Assembly: GCA_003132105.1 (NCBI GenBank)
Contig: PKWS01000249.1
Location: forward strand, 1-8,200
DNA length: 8,200 nt
Direction: 5' to 3'
From: Desulfosporosinus sp.
Lineage (GTDB): Bacteria; Bacillota; Desulfitobacteriia; Desulfitobacteriales; Desulfitobacteriaceae
Shown: positions 6,707 through 8,200 of the stretch, piece after piece
How positions within the stretch are numbered: the first letter of the stretch is position 1
How the letters are laid out: every line of letters starts with the position of its first letter
Made by a program: the position numbers and the translations under genes
Notes under the pieces: model-generated
Database searches by the model: none
Told to the model about the DNA's origin: nothing
What the model saw: only the letters and a program-made list of their open reading frames with translations

Positions 6707-7792
6707 GTGAAGAGAAGCCGAATTATTCAAGTGATGCCCTCCATAGCATATGGAGATGCTGTAAGCAATCATGCCTTGCTGATCCGGAAGATCATTAAGG
6801 AACATGATTTTGCAACGAAAATTTACGCTTCAGATATTGATCCTAGGATGTTAGACATCTCAACCTTAAATCGGTTGGAGAGAGATTTATCCAGTAAGGA
6901 CATCTTGATATTTCATATGGCGATAGGCTCAGATTTAACGTATAGAATTGCGTCGCTTAAGATTGACAAGAAAGTTATAATCTATCACAATATCACACCC
7001 CCAGAGTATTTTACTCGTTATAACCCGAAATTGGTCAAGCTTGTTTCCCAGGGTAGGGAACAACTCAAAGAGATATCGTCTGATTTTCAACTCGCCCTGG
7101 GAGATTCCGAATTTAACCGAGCTGAGTTAGAAGCGCTAGGATATCAAAATACTGGTGTCTTGCCCCTTGGGCTCTACGGGGATAAATATGCGGGTACTCC
7201 GGACTACACTGTGTTAGACAAATATAGGGATGGGTTTAAAAATATTATCTTTGTAGGAAGAATAGCGCCCAACAAAAAACAAGAGGATGTCATAAAGGCA
7301 TTTTATTACTATAAGAGATATTATAATAAGTCGGCTAGGCTGATTATAGTGGGTTCCTGGAACGGCATGGAGCGCTACTATCATGACCTACAAAGATATG
7401 TAAAGCTGCTTGAATTAGAGGACGTTATCTTTACGGGACATGTCAGTGATCTTGAACTATTAGCATATTATCGTATCGCACGTATGTTTCTGTCCATGAG
7501 CGAACATGAGGGCTTCTGTGTTCCCCTGTTAGAATGCATGCACTTTAAAGTGCCGATCTTAGCCTATTCCGCAGCAGCTGTACCGGACACCCTTGGGGAA
7601 GCAGGGCTAATATTTAAGGAGAAGAACTATCCAGCCATTGCAGCGCTGATGGATATCGTAGACAAGCATCCGTCGATGGCCCTTAAACTCATTGAATCCC
7701 AAACAGAGCGGCTCAAGGATTTTGATGAGCGTAGCATAACCACTAAATTTTGGCAGTACATAAATTCGCTTCAAGGCAAAGGTGACGTATGA
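6707..7792 (+). CDS. GT4-family glycosyltransferase
   Basis: Cytosolic GT-B glycosyltransferase of 361 residues, read from GTG, probably adding a sugar to the lipid-linked chain. The N-terminal domain has QVMPSIAYGDAVSNHA (residues 8-23), where GDAVSN takes the place of the glycine-rich acceptor/donor loop. The C-terminal donor domain starts with NIIFVGRIAPNKKQEDVI (179-196), where R185 and K190/K191 fit the usual basic residues of GT4. It continues with LIIVGSW, VIFTGHVSDLELLAYYRIA and the EX7E motif, E268 to E276, in SEHEGFCVPLLE, followed by VPILAYSAAAVPDTLGEAG. This is a retaining fold, so an alpha linkage is expected. GDP-D-rhamnose or GDP-mannose is a reasonable donor from the neighbouring genes, but the sequence does not prove it. 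The last four bases overlap the next gene (ATGA). Confidence 0.9.
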   Translation: MKRSRIIQVMPSIAYGDAVSNHALLIRKIIKEHDFATKIYASDIDPRMLDISTLNRLERDLSSKDILIFHMAIGSDLTYRIASLKIDKKVIIYHNITPPEYFTRYNPKLVKLVSQGREQLKEISSDFQLALGDSEFNRAELEALGYQNTGVLPLGLYGDKYAGTPDYTVLDKYRDGFKNIIFVGRIAPNKKQEDVIKAFYYYKRYYNKSARLIIVGSWNGMERYYHDLQRYVKLLELEDVIFTGHVSDLELLAYYRIARMFLSMSEHEGFCVPLLECMHFKVPILAYSAAAVPDTLGEAGLIFKEKNYPAIAALMDIVDKHPSMALKLIESQTERLKDFDERSITTKFWQYINSLQGKGDV

Positions 7793-8200
7793 ACAGGATA
7801 GCAATCGTCGTCCAAAGATACGGTTTAGAAGTTAATGGGGGCTCCGAGCTCTATTGCCGACAGGTGGCAGAGCGACTTGCTCGTTTCTATGAAGTGGAAG
7901 TGTTAACCACCTGTGCCGTCGATTATGTCACTTGGCGTAACGAATATTCACCAGGTACAGAGGAAATTAATGGCGTCACGGTCCATCGCTTTAAGACGGA
8001 TCGGGAGAGGGTGCAGTGGCGTTTTGGCAGGTCCTCCAGGAAAGTGTACGCCTCCAAAAGTACATTCTCCGAAGGCCTAGCCTGGCAGCATGAGCAAGGT
8101 CCGATTTCTAAAGGTTTACTTCGCTACCTGGAAGACCATAAGGACACCTATTATGCCGTGATTTACATGACCTACCTCTATGCCACCACTTATTTTGGTC
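7789..8200 (+). CDS. GT4-type glycosyltransferase, N-terminal part (3' partial)
   Basis: The frame stays open from ATG 7789 to the window edge: 137 codons with no stop. The start overlaps the previous stop as ATGA, with a purine-rich AAAGGTG at 7778-7784, so translation is probably coupled. The N-terminus reads RIAIVVQRYGLEVNGGSELYCR (residues 3-24 in outline), the opening strand and glycine-rich GGSE loop of GT-B transferases. It is followed by YEVEVLTTCAVDYVTW (34-49) and INGVTVHRF (60-68). This YG-x-EV-x-GG-(A/S)E plus TTCA-x-DY-x-TW pattern is, as I recall, shared by a group of GT4 enzymes in O-antigen and S-layer glycan clusters. The donor-binding half with the EX7E motif lies outside the window, so neither activity nor intactness can be judged. 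The sugar is unknown. Confidence 0.85.
   Translation, partial: MNRIAIVVQRYGLEVNGGSELYCRQVAERLARFYEVEVLTTCAVDYVTWRNEYSPGTEEINGVTVHRFKTDRERVQWRFGRSSRKVYASKSTFSEGLAWQHEQGPISKGLLRYLEDHKDTYYAVIYMTYLYATTYFG

Noticed and set aside
1..8200. Mobile elements, CRISPR arrays, tRNA/rRNA or defence genes
   Set aside because: No transposase, direct-repeat array, terminal inverted repeats or RNA gene pattern was seen; every base region is accounted for by glycan biosynthesis genes.

Overview
The window is a stretch of one polysaccharide (surface glycan) biosynthesis and export operon. All eight genes lie on the + strand and are packed end to end: two junctions overlap (TGATG at 3296-3300, ATGA at 7789-7792) and the largest gap is 46 bases. 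No stretch of 300 bases lacks a gene, and I see no internal promoter or terminator, so the genes are probably read as one transcript that enters from the left and leaves to the right. Strong purine-rich ribosome binding sites (AAGGAGG, AGGAGGG, AAAGGAG), a few GTG starts and moderate-to-low GC suggest a Firmicute (Clostridia or Bacilli). That is inference; no marker gene fixes the taxon.

Layout: (1) 1-1305, 5'-truncated WbaP/WcaJ-type polyprenyl-phosphate hexose-1-phosphate transferase, which starts the chain on the lipid carrier. (2) 1322-2245 and 2261-3298, an Rmd-like GDP-4-keto-6-deoxymannose reductase and Gmd GDP-mannose 4,6-dehydratase, which together would make GDP-D-rhamnose. (3) 3298-4074 and 4086-5381, Wzm permease and Wzt ATPase of an ABC-2 polysaccharide exporter; Wzt carries a long C-terminal carbohydrate-recognition domain. 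(4) 5407-6660, a SAM-dependent methyltransferase with an N-terminal membrane-proximal/helical extension, a candidate chain-terminating enzyme. (5) 6707-7792 and 7789-8200 (3'-truncated), two GT4-type glycosyltransferases.

Working model: the initiating transferase places a hexose-1-phosphate on undecaprenyl phosphate. Glycosyltransferases, including those beginning here, extend it with D-rhamnose or related sugars. The methyltransferase may cap the non-reducing end. Wzt may recognise the finished chain through its C-terminal domain, and Wzm/Wzt move it across the membrane. The gene content resembles ABC-transporter-dependent O-antigens of Gram-negatives and S-layer glycan (slg) clusters of Bacillaceae. 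The pathway is of known type. The less ordinary parts are the methyltransferase architecture and the Wzt linker.
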